Assembly: GCA_016713365.1 (NCBI GenBank)
Contig: JADJPG010000033.1
Location: 33,088 to 97,087, forward strand
DNA from: Verrucomicrobiota bacterium
GTDB lineage: Bacteria; Verrucomicrobiota; Verrucomicrobiia; Limisphaerales; JADJPG01
Length of the DNA: 64,000 bases
Direction of reading: 5' to 3'
This document shows, piece by piece, positions 1 through 9,368 of the stretch. The first letter of the stretch is position 1, and every line of letters begins with the position of its first letter. The notes under the pieces are model-generated. The model did no database searches and had not been told where the DNA came from. It was given only the letters and a program-made list of their open reading frames with translations. Made by a program: the position numbers and the translations under genes.

Positions 1-571
1 TCTTCGCACGCGTGGTCATGTAGATGCGCGCGCTGTTCGTTTCCTTGGTCGCGATGAAGAGGTCGCCGGTGAGCGGATCAATCATCAGCGCCTCGGCATC
101 GTATGGTTTGTCCGGATAGGTCAGTTCGATTTCCTGAACGGCGGTGAGGGGTAGGACCGGAGGAGAATTGGAGAAGTAAGGGTAGACAGCGGGCTCGGGA
201 AAACGGAGCACGCGCACGGACGGACGCGTCGCGAAGTTGTCGCCGATGTCCGCGAGATAGACGTAATGGTGCTCAGGACTCGCGCCCGGCCCGATGGCGA
301 TGTCCTCGAAGTTTCCGAAGAACACCGACGGGATGTAGTAACGAGCGAGATAGGTCCCGTTGGTCGACAGGGCGAAGATGCTCCCGGCGAAACTGCTGTC
401 GTTATGCGTCCAGAGCACGCCCGGGTTCTGGCGGCTCGCGGCAATACCGGACGCTTCGGTGATTTCTGGAGTGGTTACCGTGCCGAAATCGACGGCGGCG
501 GCGAAGGATTGAGCCCGCCCATTCAGCGGCGCCCACAAACCCAGCACTAGTAATACAACAAGCCAATGCAT
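1..571 (-). CDS. Secreted propeller-like protein, C-terminus beyond window (partial)
   Basis: The frame opens with ATG at 571 and runs off the left edge, giving 190 codons. Residues 1-20 (MHWLVVLLVLGLWAPLNGRA) form a clear signal peptide, so the product is exported. The mature start contains ITEASGIAASRQNPGVLWTH, followed by a FEDIAIG segment and an ADIGDN segment. The lipoprotein at 62298-63170 has the same order of motifs (LTESSGVVASRQFPGIFWSH, WEDIAID, GDLGNN), so the two are paralogues. The repeated strand-like pattern fits a beta-propeller of the TolB/phytase-like kind; no catalytic residues were recognised. The biochemical role is unknown. It is divergent from the DUF1800 gene at 759. 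The ATG at 571 is the only start that leaves a good signal peptide. Confidence 0.75.
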   Translation of the reverse strand, partial: MHWLVVLLVLGLWAPLNGRAQSFAAAVDFGTVTTPEITEASGIAASRQNPGVLWTHNDSSFAGSIFALSTNGTYLARYYIPSVFFGNFEDIAIGPGASPEHHYVYLADIGDNFATRPSVRVLRFPEPAVYPYFSNSPPVLPLTAVQEIELTYPDKPYDAEALMIDPLTGDLFIATKETNSARIYMTTRAK

Positions 572-758
572 GCTCACGCGGATGTTACGACTGTGTGACA
601 CCGGCCAAAGTAGGCGAAAGCCACCGTCCTCGCAAACAGAACCACCGCGTCGATCGCAAAAAACCCGTGAACTCGGGCTGAAAGCGCATGTCGTCACCGA
701 CAATTAACTTGTCACTTTGGCGCGCCAATAGCACGATATGGGCGTTCCAAAGCCTTCT

Positions 759-3700
759 ATGAAGACACGCATTTTCGTACTGGCGGTCTGTCTGGGATTC
801 CTCAGCCAACTTCCACTTCGAGCCGCCAGCGGGATTTCCGGCCCCCTCCAATTGACCCTCCACAGCAACGACCTCAAGTCTGTGACGTGGCCGCGCGCGT
901 TGATTCCCGCGCTGGAAACAAATGCGCTCTCCGTCGGCACGACCGTGGACAACTTCTCGGATGTAAATCCCGCCGGGATCGTCATCACCACCAATGGCTA
1001 CTCCCTGCAATTCACCAACTCGCAGCCCAGCCTGTATTTCAAACTTCTTCAGGCCCAGATGAGCAGCAATGCGCTGCTCACCGCCAACGTGCTGAACCGG
1101 CTCGCCTACGGGCCGACGCCGGATGAACTCGAACGCGTCGCCGCCATCGGGCCGCAAGCTTACATTGAAGAACAACTCGCCCCGGAGACCATCCTCACGC
1201 TGCCGGATAACTACATTTCGGTGACCACCAATGGCGTGAACGCCGCGCTGGAAACCAATTGGACGACGTTGACTGTCACTGGCCAGGTCTCGACCACCAC
1301 GTTGTATGTCTACCTCACCGGCGCCGGCAGCGCCTTCATTGACGATCTCTCGCTCAGCCTGATCTACACGAACACGACCTACGTCACAAACGGCGCCGAG
1401 ATCACCACCAATTACACGACGTATCCGGGACCAAACGTCCTTCGCAATGGTGACTTCGAGCAATCCATCACCAACGGCTGGACGCGCACGGCGGACTTCG
1501 CCAACTCCACGGTCGTCGCCGCCCCGGTGGCTTCCGGTTCAGGCGCGCTTCAGATCATCGCCACTGCTCCCGGTGCCGGAAACAACGATGCCATTATTCA
1601 GGCGAACATCCCGGGATTAACGAATGGTTATCGCTGCATCCTCACCTTCAGCTACCTCCCGAGACCGAATTCCGGGAACGCCCGCATCAACATTCGTCTT
1701 TCCGGCGGCGGCACTCTCGCATCCGACGTCAATCCTCCTCCGCAGCCCCAATGGTATTACGCCACCGTGACCGGCGTCGCCAGCGGGAACCCTCAGTTCT
1801 ACTTCTTCCTCAACGGCGCCGGCGAAGTCTACATCGACGACGCGAAGATCGTTGCGGGACTAATCCCCGGGGTCGGACCCAATCTCCTTCGCAACGGCGA
1901 TTTCGAGGATCCCGTCCTGACCAATGACTGGAGTGTGACCGCGGACTTCGCCAACTCAACCATCAGCACCACACGATCCTTCTCTGGAAACGGAAGCCTG
2001 CGACTGCGCGCCACGGCGGGAGGATCGGGCGGCGGCGATTCCGTCTTCCAAAGCAACATCGCCGGACTCGCAGCGGGCCAGACCTACACGCTCAGCTTCT
2101 GGTATACGCTTCCATCCCAGAGCCGCGTCCTGACCGCGCGCCTCTCCGGAAGCGCCACCGTGGGCTTGCTCCGCACGGACGTTCCCTTCGGAGGTTTGCC
2201 GGGATTGAAGGGATTGCTCAACAGCTTCGCCCAACCGAGCCCCGACACCGGCACCTTCACCGCCCGCAGCCTTGGCGGCGGCAACCTAAGTGACTTGCGC
2301 GCGTGGTATATCCTCAACGCCATCGGATCGCCTCGTCAACTGCTGGAAGTCCTCACGCAGTTCCTGGAAAACCACTTCGTCACGGAACACGCCAAGAGCT
2401 ACGACTACTTCGACCGTTACTACAACGACAGCACCGTCGAGGAAGCCATTGCCACCGAGTGGGAATATCGCGAGATCACCGGCTGGCGAAACGCGTTGCT
2501 CAATCCGAACTGCACCTTCTACGACCTGCTGAAAGTCCACGCCGAAAGCCCGGCGCAAATCGTCTATCTCGACACCGTGGAAAGCCGCGGCGACGGCACA
2601 CGCGTCGCCAACGAGAACTACGCCCGCGAACTCTTCGAACTCTACTGCATGGGCGTCGACAACGGCTACGATCAGCTCGACATCACCGCCATGTCCCGCG
2701 CGTGGACGGGTTGGACCGTGAATCAGGTCGACCGCGAGAACATCAACAACCCCTTCGCGCCCATCACCCAAACCTACGGTCTCTACCCGGCGACCAGCGG
2801 CAGCGGCATCTCCAATCGCGTGGGCGTCTGGACCTTCAGCTACAACACCAACTGGCACGGCACCAACCGCGCCCCAATCTTGTCGACCTGGCACATCAAC
2901 GCCAGCCGCACAAACCTCGTGCCGATCGGGCCTAAAACCTACGCGCCTCGTCTGGGAGCCCCTTGGGCCGGGCGCCCCTACCAAATCCGGTTGCCCCGTC
3001 GGACCGGCAGCGCGGGAATTCAAGACGGCTACGACGTCATCGCCAGCCTCTCGACCAACATCTACACTGCGGAATATCTCAGCATCAAACTCTGCCGACT
3101 CTTCATCCACGACGAGTTCCCGAATCCCACCACCACTGTCGACCTGCCGGAATACGCCTACTACGACTACGCGAATCCGAATCGCAGCGCCGAGGCCGAA
3201 CTCATCCGCCAGTGCATTGTCGCGTGGGATACTCCGGGACCGGACGGGCGAAAGGGCCACATCCGCTCCGTCCTTCGCACCATCTTCGACTCCGAACTCT
3301 TCCGCGGCCACGCGGGTTCCTTGCAGAAGGTCAAGACACCGGTCGAATTCGCCGTGAGCGCCATCCGCGCGCTGCGATCGGCGAACCCGAACGGAAGCTT
3401 CACCGCCAACACCGACGGCTACTCCATCTCCGGCCGCAGCCGGACCTCCAGTTCCTCACCCCTCGTGCGCATGGGCAACATGAAGCTCTTCGATCGCGAC
3501 GCGCCCGATGGTTATCCCGAAGCCGGCGCGCCGTGGATCAGCGGCGGCACCCTCGCGGAACGCATCCGGTTCATCCAGACCATGCTCATGACCAACAACT
3601 CGCCAGCCAAGGCCGACAACATCTCCGGCGGCAACTTCAACGTCGCCGACCCGGTCGCCTTGTTGAAAAAGAAGCTTCCCTCCAGCAGCTGGAACAACGC

Positions 3701-3923
3701 CGGACTCGTGGCCGATTACTTCCTCTCCATTCTCTTCCCCGGTGAAGGCAAGGCGAACCTCGACCTCTATCGCGGCAACGCCATCAACTTCCTCAACACC
3801 TCCGACGAAGGAACCTCCGTCTCCCTCTTTTCCAACCTGAACAACACGACGACACCATACGACACCCGCGTGCGCGCCATGGTCGCCATGCTGATGACCC
3901 TGCAACGTTTCCAGGAACAATAA
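759..3923 (+). CDS. DUF1800 family exported protein with internal jelly-roll modules
   Basis: About 1054 aa. ATG 759 gives a standard signal peptide (MKTRIFVLAVCLGFLSQLPL); an in-frame ATG at 738 would add seven residues, and neither has a clear ribosome site. After a short N-terminal piece comes the DUF1800 opening (NVLNRLAYGPTPDELERVAA). It is interrupted by two modules that start with LRNGDFE (near residues 226 and 374) and look like CenC/CBM4-9-type carbohydrate-binding jelly rolls. The main DUF1800 domain resumes near residue 510 (FLENHFVTEHAK, NENYARELFELYCMG, GRKGHIRSVLRTIF). DUF1800 has no settled function; in Planctomycetota and Verrucomicrobiota it nearly always sits next to a DUF1501 gene. 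Here that gene follows after 11 nt. The modules suggest surface or polysaccharide binding, which is inference. Confidence 0.88.
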   Translation: MKTRIFVLAVCLGFLSQLPLRAASGISGPLQLTLHSNDLKSVTWPRALIPALETNALSVGTTVDNFSDVNPAGIVITTNGYSLQFTNSQPSLYFKLLQAQMSSNALLTANVLNRLAYGPTPDELERVAAIGPQAYIEEQLAPETILTLPDNYISVTTNGVNAALETNWTTLTVTGQVSTTTLYVYLTGAGSAFIDDLSLSLIYTNTTYVTNGAEITTNYTTYPGPNVLRNGDFEQSITNGWTRTADFANSTVVAAPVASGSGALQIIATAPGAGNNDAIIQANIPGLTNGYRCILTFSYLPRPNSGNARINIRLSGGGTLASDVNPPPQPQWYYATVTGVASGNPQFYFFLNGAGEVYIDDAKIVAGLIPGVGPNLLRNGDFEDPVLTNDWSVTADFANSTISTTRSFSGNGSLRLRATAGGSGGGDSVFQSNIAGLAAGQTYTLSFWYTLPSQSRVLTARLSGSATVGLLRTDVPFGGLPGLKGLLNSFAQPSPDTGTFTARSLGGGNLSDLRAWYILNAIGSPRQLLEVLTQFLENHFVTEHAKSYDYFDRYYNDSTVEEAIATEWEYREITGWRNALLNPNCTFYDLLKVHAESPAQIVYLDTVESRGDGTRVANENYARELFELYCMGVDNGYDQLDITAMSRAWTGWTVNQVDRENINNPFAPITQTYGLYPATSGSGISNRVGVWTFSYNTNWHGTNRAPILSTWHINASRTNLVPIGPKTYAPRLGAPWAGRPYQIRLPRRTGSAGIQDGYDVIASLSTNIYTAEYLSIKLCRLFIHDEFPNPTTTVDLPEYAYYDYANPNRSAEAELIRQCIVAWDTPGPDGRKGHIRSVLRTIFDSELFRGHAGSLQKVKTPVEFAVSAIRALRSANPNGSFTANTDGYSISGRSRTSSSSPLVRMGNMKLFDRDAPDGYPEAGAPWISGGTLAERIRFIQTMLMTNNSPAKADNISGGNFNVADPVALLKKKLPSSSWNNAGLVADYFLSILFPGEGKANLDLYRGNAINFLNTSDEGTSVSLFSNLNNTTTPYDTRVRAMVAMLMTLQRFQEQ

Positions 3924-3934
3924 GCCTTCTCGTT

Positions 3935-5638
3935 ATGCAACACCGTCACATCAACGTCCTCTCCCGGCGTCAGTTCCTCGATCGCTCCGCCAAGATCGGC
4001 ATGGCCGCCGCGCTGGCCAGCCTCACCGACATTCCGTTCGCGATGAAACGCGCGCTCGCCTCCGGCGGCATTGGCACCAACGGCAAGAAAGTGCTCTTCA
4101 TCTGGCTGCGTGGCGCCAATGACGCGCTCAACTCGGTGATTCCGGTCCTCGATCCGCAGTACGCCGACAGCCGCCCGACCATCGGGATTCCAAAGGACGG
4201 CGCCGACTCGAACTACAGCGCCGTGGGCCCGTGCTTCGACGCCACCCAATACTCTGATCTCGGCGGCACGCCGCGCACTTCCGCAGACGACACCTACAGC
4301 TACGCCAGCGCCATTCCACTGGGCAACGGCTTCGGCGCGCTGCATCCCGCGCTCAAGTTCCTCGCGCCCGTCTACAACTCCGGCGATCTCGCGCTCGTGC
4401 ATCGCGTCGCTTATCCGCGGCAATCCCGTTCACACTTCGACTCGCAGCGTTACTGGGAAAACGGCACGCCGAACAACAACCTCGTCAACGACGGCATCTT
4501 CTACCGCACCATCTATCAGTCCGGCCTCGCGAACACCGCGCCCTTGACCGGCGTCTCCATCCAATCCTCCTTGCCGCTCATCCTGCGCGGTTCCGAGGCG
4601 GCGATGACGAACCTCAGCGATCCCACGCGTTACAACTTGCTCAGCGTTCCCTCTCCCACCGGCGACGTGAAGGCGGACGCTGCGCTCGCGACCACCGGCG
4701 GTTATCCGTTCCCGTCCAAGCTCAACCGCGAACTGCTCAGCCTCCAGTACCGGAACCTCCAATCCACCCTCGGTCTCTTTGCGCAAATCGACTTCAGCGA
4801 GAACGGCAATACGTTTCGGGACAATGTGAAGACCGATGGCGACGTGGACTGGCGCCCGGAATCCGCCCCCGGCAGCGACACGCAAGGCTACTACCTGTTC
4901 CCCACCAGCAACGTGAAGAACGGCGGCTGGCGTCGACCCAACGGCACCAACGTCGCCGCGAAATACGTCGTGGATCCCTCCAATTCCACGATGGACTTCT
5001 TCAACAAGCTGAAGTCCGCCGCGCTCGTGCTGAACAAGACCGACGCCATCATCGCGGGCACCGAGATCGGCGGCTTCGACACACATCGCGGCCAGGGCGG
5101 TGTGACGGGAGCGCACGCCAACCTGAACCGCTCGATTGGCTGGTCCATCTACGCGCTGAAAAAGTTCTTCACCCTGTATGCCGATCGTTGCACGTGGGAC
5201 AATCTCATCGTCGTCACCCTCTCCGAGTTCGGTCGCACCACGGTGGAGAACGCCGACATCGGCACCGACCACGCCGAAGCCGGCGTCATGTGGGTCGCGG
5301 GCGGCGGCGTGAAAGGCTACGAGAGCGGCGTCCGCAGCGGCGCGTTCAATCTCAACACCCCCGGTGAATTTCAGGCGAACAGCCCGCTCAACTGGTTCAC
5401 CGGCCCCACCAGCACGAGCGCGATGTTCGGAGTATCCAACGGCTACCTCAAACGCAACACCGACTACCGGTCCGTCCTCGGCGAGGTCATCCGCAAGCAT
5501 CTCGGCGCATCACAATCCCAGCTCAACCAGATCATTCCCGGCTACGCGGTGCCCACCGAATACCTGCTCAGCGGCGGCACTGTTGCCGATTCCAGCACCG
5601 TCAGCACCGCGATCCGTGGCGAAGTGGGCTTCCTTTAA
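3935..5638 (+). CDS. DUF1501 family protein with Tat signal
   Basis: 567 aa. The N-terminus has a twin-arginine signal (SRRQFLDRSAKIG, then an alanine-rich stretch and ALASGG), so it is probably exported folded through Tat. The family core is clear: VLFIWLRGANDALNSVIP near residue 50, SRSHFDSQRYWENG near 165, GGFDTHRGQ near 378, and SEFGRTTVENADIGTDHAE near 430. These resemble the metal-binding His/Asp pattern of alkaline-phosphatase/sulfatase-like folds, although DUF1501 activity is not established. It lies 11 nt downstream of the DUF1800 gene and is surely co-transcribed with it. A second copy of this pair follows at 6764-10922. Length is typical for the family. Confidence 0.9.
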   Translation: MQHRHINVLSRRQFLDRSAKIGMAAALASLTDIPFAMKRALASGGIGTNGKKVLFIWLRGANDALNSVIPVLDPQYADSRPTIGIPKDGADSNYSAVGPCFDATQYSDLGGTPRTSADDTYSYASAIPLGNGFGALHPALKFLAPVYNSGDLALVHRVAYPRQSRSHFDSQRYWENGTPNNNLVNDGIFYRTIYQSGLANTAPLTGVSIQSSLPLILRGSEAAMTNLSDPTRYNLLSVPSPTGDVKADAALATTGGYPFPSKLNRELLSLQYRNLQSTLGLFAQIDFSENGNTFRDNVKTDGDVDWRPESAPGSDTQGYYLFPTSNVKNGGWRRPNGTNVAAKYVVDPSNSTMDFFNKLKSAALVLNKTDAIIAGTEIGGFDTHRGQGGVTGAHANLNRSIGWSIYALKKFFTLYADRCTWDNLIVVTLSEFGRTTVENADIGTDHAEAGVMWVAGGGVKGYESGVRSGAFNLNTPGEFQANSPLNWFTGPTSTSAMFGVSNGYLKRNTDYRSVLGEVIRKHLGASQSQLNQIIPGYAVPTEYLLSGGTVADSSTVSTAIRGEVGFL

Positions 5639-5705
5639 ACGAACGCCGCAAGCTCTGCGAAATCCCAGTCGCAATCCGGTCTGAAACCAACTAACCTCCC
5701 GCCGT

Positions 5706-6494
5706 ATGTCGTTCCCGAAATGTCGTATCATCGGACTGGCGGTCGCCACGGCGATCCTCGGCCACAGCCCCCTTCGCGCTGATGTCATCACCCTGAACCC
5801 GAGCGCCGACACCACGCTCATTCAAGTCGATCCCAACGCGAATCTCGGCGGCGCTGACTTCTTCAACGCCGGAACCCCGGGCAATGGCAACCGCAACCGA
5901 GCGTTGATGGTCTTCTCCCTCTCGGAGTTCATTCCCGCCGGCGCGACGATCAACAACGTCTCCCTCGTCCTCGACATCGTCCGCCAACCCGCGGTGGACA
6001 TCGCCCCGGCACTCTTCAGCCTGCGTCGTGTGCAAACCTCCTGGAGCGAGGGCGACAAAGTGCCCATCGAAGAAGGCAGCCCCGGCCTCGGCGCACCCGC
6101 GACCGAAGGCGACGCCACGTGGCTCTATCGCTCCGTCGGCGGCGAAGCGTGGTCTGCGCCCGGCGGACGCGCCGGCGTTGATTTCTCCGGGACTCCCAGT
6201 TCCACGGCGTTTGTCTACGGCATAGGCGATCCGGTTCAGTTTGAATCCACGCCCCTGCTCACCGCGGATGTCCAGTTCTGGCTCGATAATCCAAGCTCCA
6301 ACTTCGGCTGGATGCTGATGACCGAGACCGAGGAGGTCCGCAAATCCGCCCGCAGCTTCGCGTCGCGCGAAGACGCCAACGGCGGCCCCATGCTCATCAT
6401 CGATTTCACTCCCGTCCCCGAACCGGGCACCATCACGCTCGCCGGTCTGCTTGGACTCGGCCTGCTCGTCGCCCGTCGAGTCAACCGCCGATAG
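5706..6494 (+). CDS. PEP-CTERM sorting-domain protein with DNRLRE-like domain
   Basis: 262 aa. It has an N-terminal signal peptide (ends near PLRADV). The body begins NPSADTTLIQVDPNANLGG and continues with RALMVFSLSEFIPAGATI, which matches DNRLRE/TGF-beta-propeptide-like beta-sandwich domains often found in exported PEP-CTERM proteins. The C-terminus is a textbook sorting tail: VPEPGT, a hydrophobic helix (ITLAGLLGLGLLVARR) and a basic end VNRR. Such tails are processed by an exosortase (EpsH/XrtA family), which must be encoded elsewhere because none is in this window. It sits between the two DUF1800-DUF1501 pairs, 67 nt after the first, suggesting that it is exported or displayed together with them. 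Confidence 0.88.
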   Translation: MSFPKCRIIGLAVATAILGHSPLRADVITLNPSADTTLIQVDPNANLGGADFFNAGTPGNGNRNRALMVFSLSEFIPAGATINNVSLVLDIVRQPAVDIAPALFSLRRVQTSWSEGDKVPIEEGSPGLGAPATEGDATWLYRSVGGEAWSAPGGRAGVDFSGTPSSTAFVYGIGDPVQFESTPLLTADVQFWLDNPSSNFGWMLMTETEEVRKSARSFASREDANGGPMLIIDFTPVPEPGTITLAGLLGLGLLVARRVNRR

Positions 6495-6763
6495 CCGGTC
6501 CCAGCCGGAAGTTCCAACGCAGAAACGCGGCCGCGATCCCGTTCGCACTCACCCTCCGTTGCTGTCCAAGCCGTCCGCTCCGCTAGGACGGCAGCGGAAA
6601 TTCCCGTGGCATTGCTACTGCTAATTGCAGCGCGCAACCCATGAACAACTCTCAGAACAGCTTCGGACAAAGGACTTTTGCGTCATCCAGTGAATTTTCC
6701 CTCCATCCTGAGGAAAACAACCTTGCAAACCTCAGTCGGCGCGGAAAAAACTTTTACCGTCGT

Positions 6764-9343
6764 ATGAACTCCCTCTCAGCCTTTGGACGGCTGATCTGTG
6801 TCGCCGTCCTTCCTTCACTGCTCGCGTACTCATCATCGGCGCTCGCCGCCGAAGCCGTTCCGGAACCTCCACGCATCACCACCAGTCTCACGACGAATGG
6901 CCTCCCGAAGTTGTCTTTCCCCTACCCCGCCGCGCAGGAATACGCCGTCTTCGGATCGAGTGATCCCGCCGGACCATTTCTCCCCATGCAAGGTCGATTG
7001 GTCGGCCCGACCTTCACCGTCACCAACGGTGGGCCCCTCGGATTCTTCCGCGTCGGCGTCACCCCCGTCAGCAGCAACTCCATTTTCACCGCGAACGTCC
7101 TTAACCGCCTGACCTACGGGCCGACCCCGGATGACATTGCGCACATCGCAGCGATCGGACCGGAAGCCTTCATCGAGGAACAACTCGCCGCGGACGCCAT
7201 CGCGGAAGATCTCAACAGCCAGTCGCCGATCACCAATCTCCCGCCCGTCGTCCCGATCCCGACCAACTGGATTCGGGTCTCGGACAGCGGCACAGCCTCC
7301 AACACCAATCTCTTCCTTTACCTCAGCGCCGCCGGAAATGTGTATGTGGACGACATCCGCCTCGTGCTCGGCACCAATGCCGACGCCGGCGACAATCTCC
7401 TCGCCAACGGCGATTTCGAAGATCCCACGCTGACGAACGCATGGAGGGTTGGCGCGCTGTTCTCGCGGTCTGTCGTGACCAACAGCCCGACGCCCGGCGG
7501 GCTGGCCGCCAGTGGCACGAACTGCCTGCTCCTGATCAGCACCGGCGCCGGCAGCGGTGGCGGCACCAGCCTTCAGCAGGTGTTCTCGCCCACCAACTTT
7601 CCGTCCGGCCAGCGCTTCACCCTCAGCTATTCCTACCTCCCCATTTCCAACGTGGGCTCGAACACACTGACCGCCCGTCTCTCCGGCAGCTCAACGATTC
7701 AGACGGTTTCCCTCCCCTCCGTCGGCCCCGCGCCACCGGCGGCGCCCTTTGCCGTCTCGCCGCTCTACGCGAAGCTCACCAACGGCACCGTGCCCGTGAA
7801 CATCGAGAGCACACCCGCCTCCGTGAATGTGCTGAACGATCTCCGCGCGTATCACATCCGCCGCGCCGTTCAGAGCAAGCGGCAGCTCTATGAAATTCTC
7901 GTCCAGTTCTTCGAGAACCATTTCACCACCGAATACCTGAAGATCGCCGAGTGGTTCGACAACAACACCGGCAACGCCATCACCAACGGCGCCGTCCGCG
8001 ACAATCTTGCGCTCGACCTCGAATGGCGGGAGCACGACCTCTTTCGCCGCGCGTTGCTCAATCCGAACTGCACCTTCCACGACCTGCTTAAGATCAGCAT
8101 CGAAAGCCCGGCGATGATTATCTACCTCGACACGATCCTGAGCACCCGCAACGCCGCCAACGAAAACTACGCCCGCGAAATTTTGGAACTCCACACCTTC
8201 GGTGCGGACAACGGCTACGTGCAGCAGGACATCGTGGACCTCGCCAAGATCTGGACCGGCTGGCGCGTCGGCAAGAAATCCCTCGAGAACGAGAACAATC
8301 CCCACGCACCGAACGTCGCCAACGCCACGAACGACTTCGGCCGCTGGGTGCTGCACTTCGCCACCAACTCGCACAACTACACCGCCACCAAACGCCTCTT
8401 CACCAACGCCGTCATCGACGCGCGGTTCGGCGCGGAATTTGGCGCCGGCCAGCCCTACACCTTTATCATCACGAACAACGCCTATCCCGGCACAAACGGG
8501 ATGAAGGAGGGCTACCTCGCCGCGGAACATCTCGCCAGCCTCCCCTTCACGGCCGAGTTCATCAGCGTGAAACTTTGCCGCACCTTCGTGCATGAGAACT
8601 TCGAGTTCGGCGTCTACGACTACACCGCGCCGGCCCTTTCCCCCGAGGCGCAGCTCATCAAGGAATGCATGACCACCTGGAACACGCCCGCTGCGGACGG
8701 TCGGAAGGGCAACATCCGCTCCGTGGTGCGGACCATCTTCAACTCCGCGCTCTTCCGGGGCCACGCCGCCGCGCAGCAGAAGATCAAAACGCCGCTCGAA
8801 TTCGCCGTCAGCACCGTGCGCGCCCTGCGCGTGCAGGACACCGACACCAACAGCTACATCAGCGTCACCGCGGACACTGATGGCTACGGCATCGTCACGC
8901 CGCTCAGTCGCATGGGCGGCATGAACCTCTTCAGCAAGCCCGAGCCGGATGGCTACTCGGAATTCGGCCGCATCTGGATGAGCACCGCAAATCTGGACGA
9001 GCGCTGGCGCTTCGCGCACCACTTCCTGATGGCCACCGCTTACTCGTTGAAAACCGTGGATGGCACACGGAACAACACGTCGGACCCGGTTAAACTCATC
9101 CGGCTGAAACTCCCCAGCGCCAGTTGGAATGATCCCGGCGCCATCGTCGACTTCTTCATCAGCCTGCTCTACCTCGGCGAAGGTCCCGCCAACCTCGGCC
9201 TCGATCGCGAAGCCGCCATCAACTACCTCAACACCGCGGATGATGGCACGACACCGTCGCCCTTCAATATCGACACTCACGATGGACGCGTCCGCGGCAT
9301 GGTCGCCCTGCTCGTGTGCCTCCCGCGCTTCCAGGAACAATAA
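6764..9343 (+). CDS. DUF1800 family exported protein (second copy)
   Basis: About 859 aa from ATG 6764, which places a good signal peptide at the N-terminus (MNSLSAFGRLICVAVLPSLL, cleavage near ALAAEA). An in-frame ATG at 6641 adds 41 residues of unlikely character. After a short PDB-unassigned beta domain comes NVLNRLTYGPTPDDIAHIAA, closely matching the first DUF1800 protein. A single inserted jelly-roll module starts with LLANGDFED near residue 210, whereas the first copy has two. The main DUF1800 domain starts near 359 (FFENHFTTEYLK, NENYAREILELHTFGA, GRKGNIRSVVRTIF) and ends LPRFQEQ, just as the first ends LQRFQEQ. It is paired with the DUF1501 gene 25 nt downstream. The two cassettes look like an old tandem duplication. 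Confidence 0.88.
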   Translation: MNSLSAFGRLICVAVLPSLLAYSSSALAAEAVPEPPRITTSLTTNGLPKLSFPYPAAQEYAVFGSSDPAGPFLPMQGRLVGPTFTVTNGGPLGFFRVGVTPVSSNSIFTANVLNRLTYGPTPDDIAHIAAIGPEAFIEEQLAADAIAEDLNSQSPITNLPPVVPIPTNWIRVSDSGTASNTNLFLYLSAAGNVYVDDIRLVLGTNADAGDNLLANGDFEDPTLTNAWRVGALFSRSVVTNSPTPGGLAASGTNCLLLISTGAGSGGGTSLQQVFSPTNFPSGQRFTLSYSYLPISNVGSNTLTARLSGSSTIQTVSLPSVGPAPPAAPFAVSPLYAKLTNGTVPVNIESTPASVNVLNDLRAYHIRRAVQSKRQLYEILVQFFENHFTTEYLKIAEWFDNNTGNAITNGAVRDNLALDLEWREHDLFRRALLNPNCTFHDLLKISIESPAMIIYLDTILSTRNAANENYAREILELHTFGADNGYVQQDIVDLAKIWTGWRVGKKSLENENNPHAPNVANATNDFGRWVLHFATNSHNYTATKRLFTNAVIDARFGAEFGAGQPYTFIITNNAYPGTNGMKEGYLAAEHLASLPFTAEFISVKLCRTFVHENFEFGVYDYTAPALSPEAQLIKECMTTWNTPAADGRKGNIRSVVRTIFNSALFRGHAAAQQKIKTPLEFAVSTVRALRVQDTDTNSYISVTADTDGYGIVTPLSRMGGMNLFSKPEPDGYSEFGRIWMSTANLDERWRFAHHFLMATAYSLKTVDGTRNNTSDPVKLIRLKLPSASWNDPGAIVDFFISLLYLGEGPANLGLDREAAINYLNTADDGTTPSPFNIDTHDGRVRGMVALLVCLPRFQEQ

Positions 9344-9368
9344 CTCTCACCCAAAAACCATTCGTCTT

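Noticed and set aside
4430..5500. 356-codon open frame opposite the first DUF1501 gene
   Set aside because: Shadow of a conserved gene with Tat signal and family motifs on the plus strand.
6560..6600. Hairpin gccgtcc/ggacggc after the PEP-CTERM gene as a terminator
   Set aside because: Only 7 bp and not followed by a T-run.
7691..9340. 549-codon open frame opposite the second DUF1800 gene
   Set aside because: Antisense shadow with Val/Gly/Asp-rich composition and no recognisable domain.
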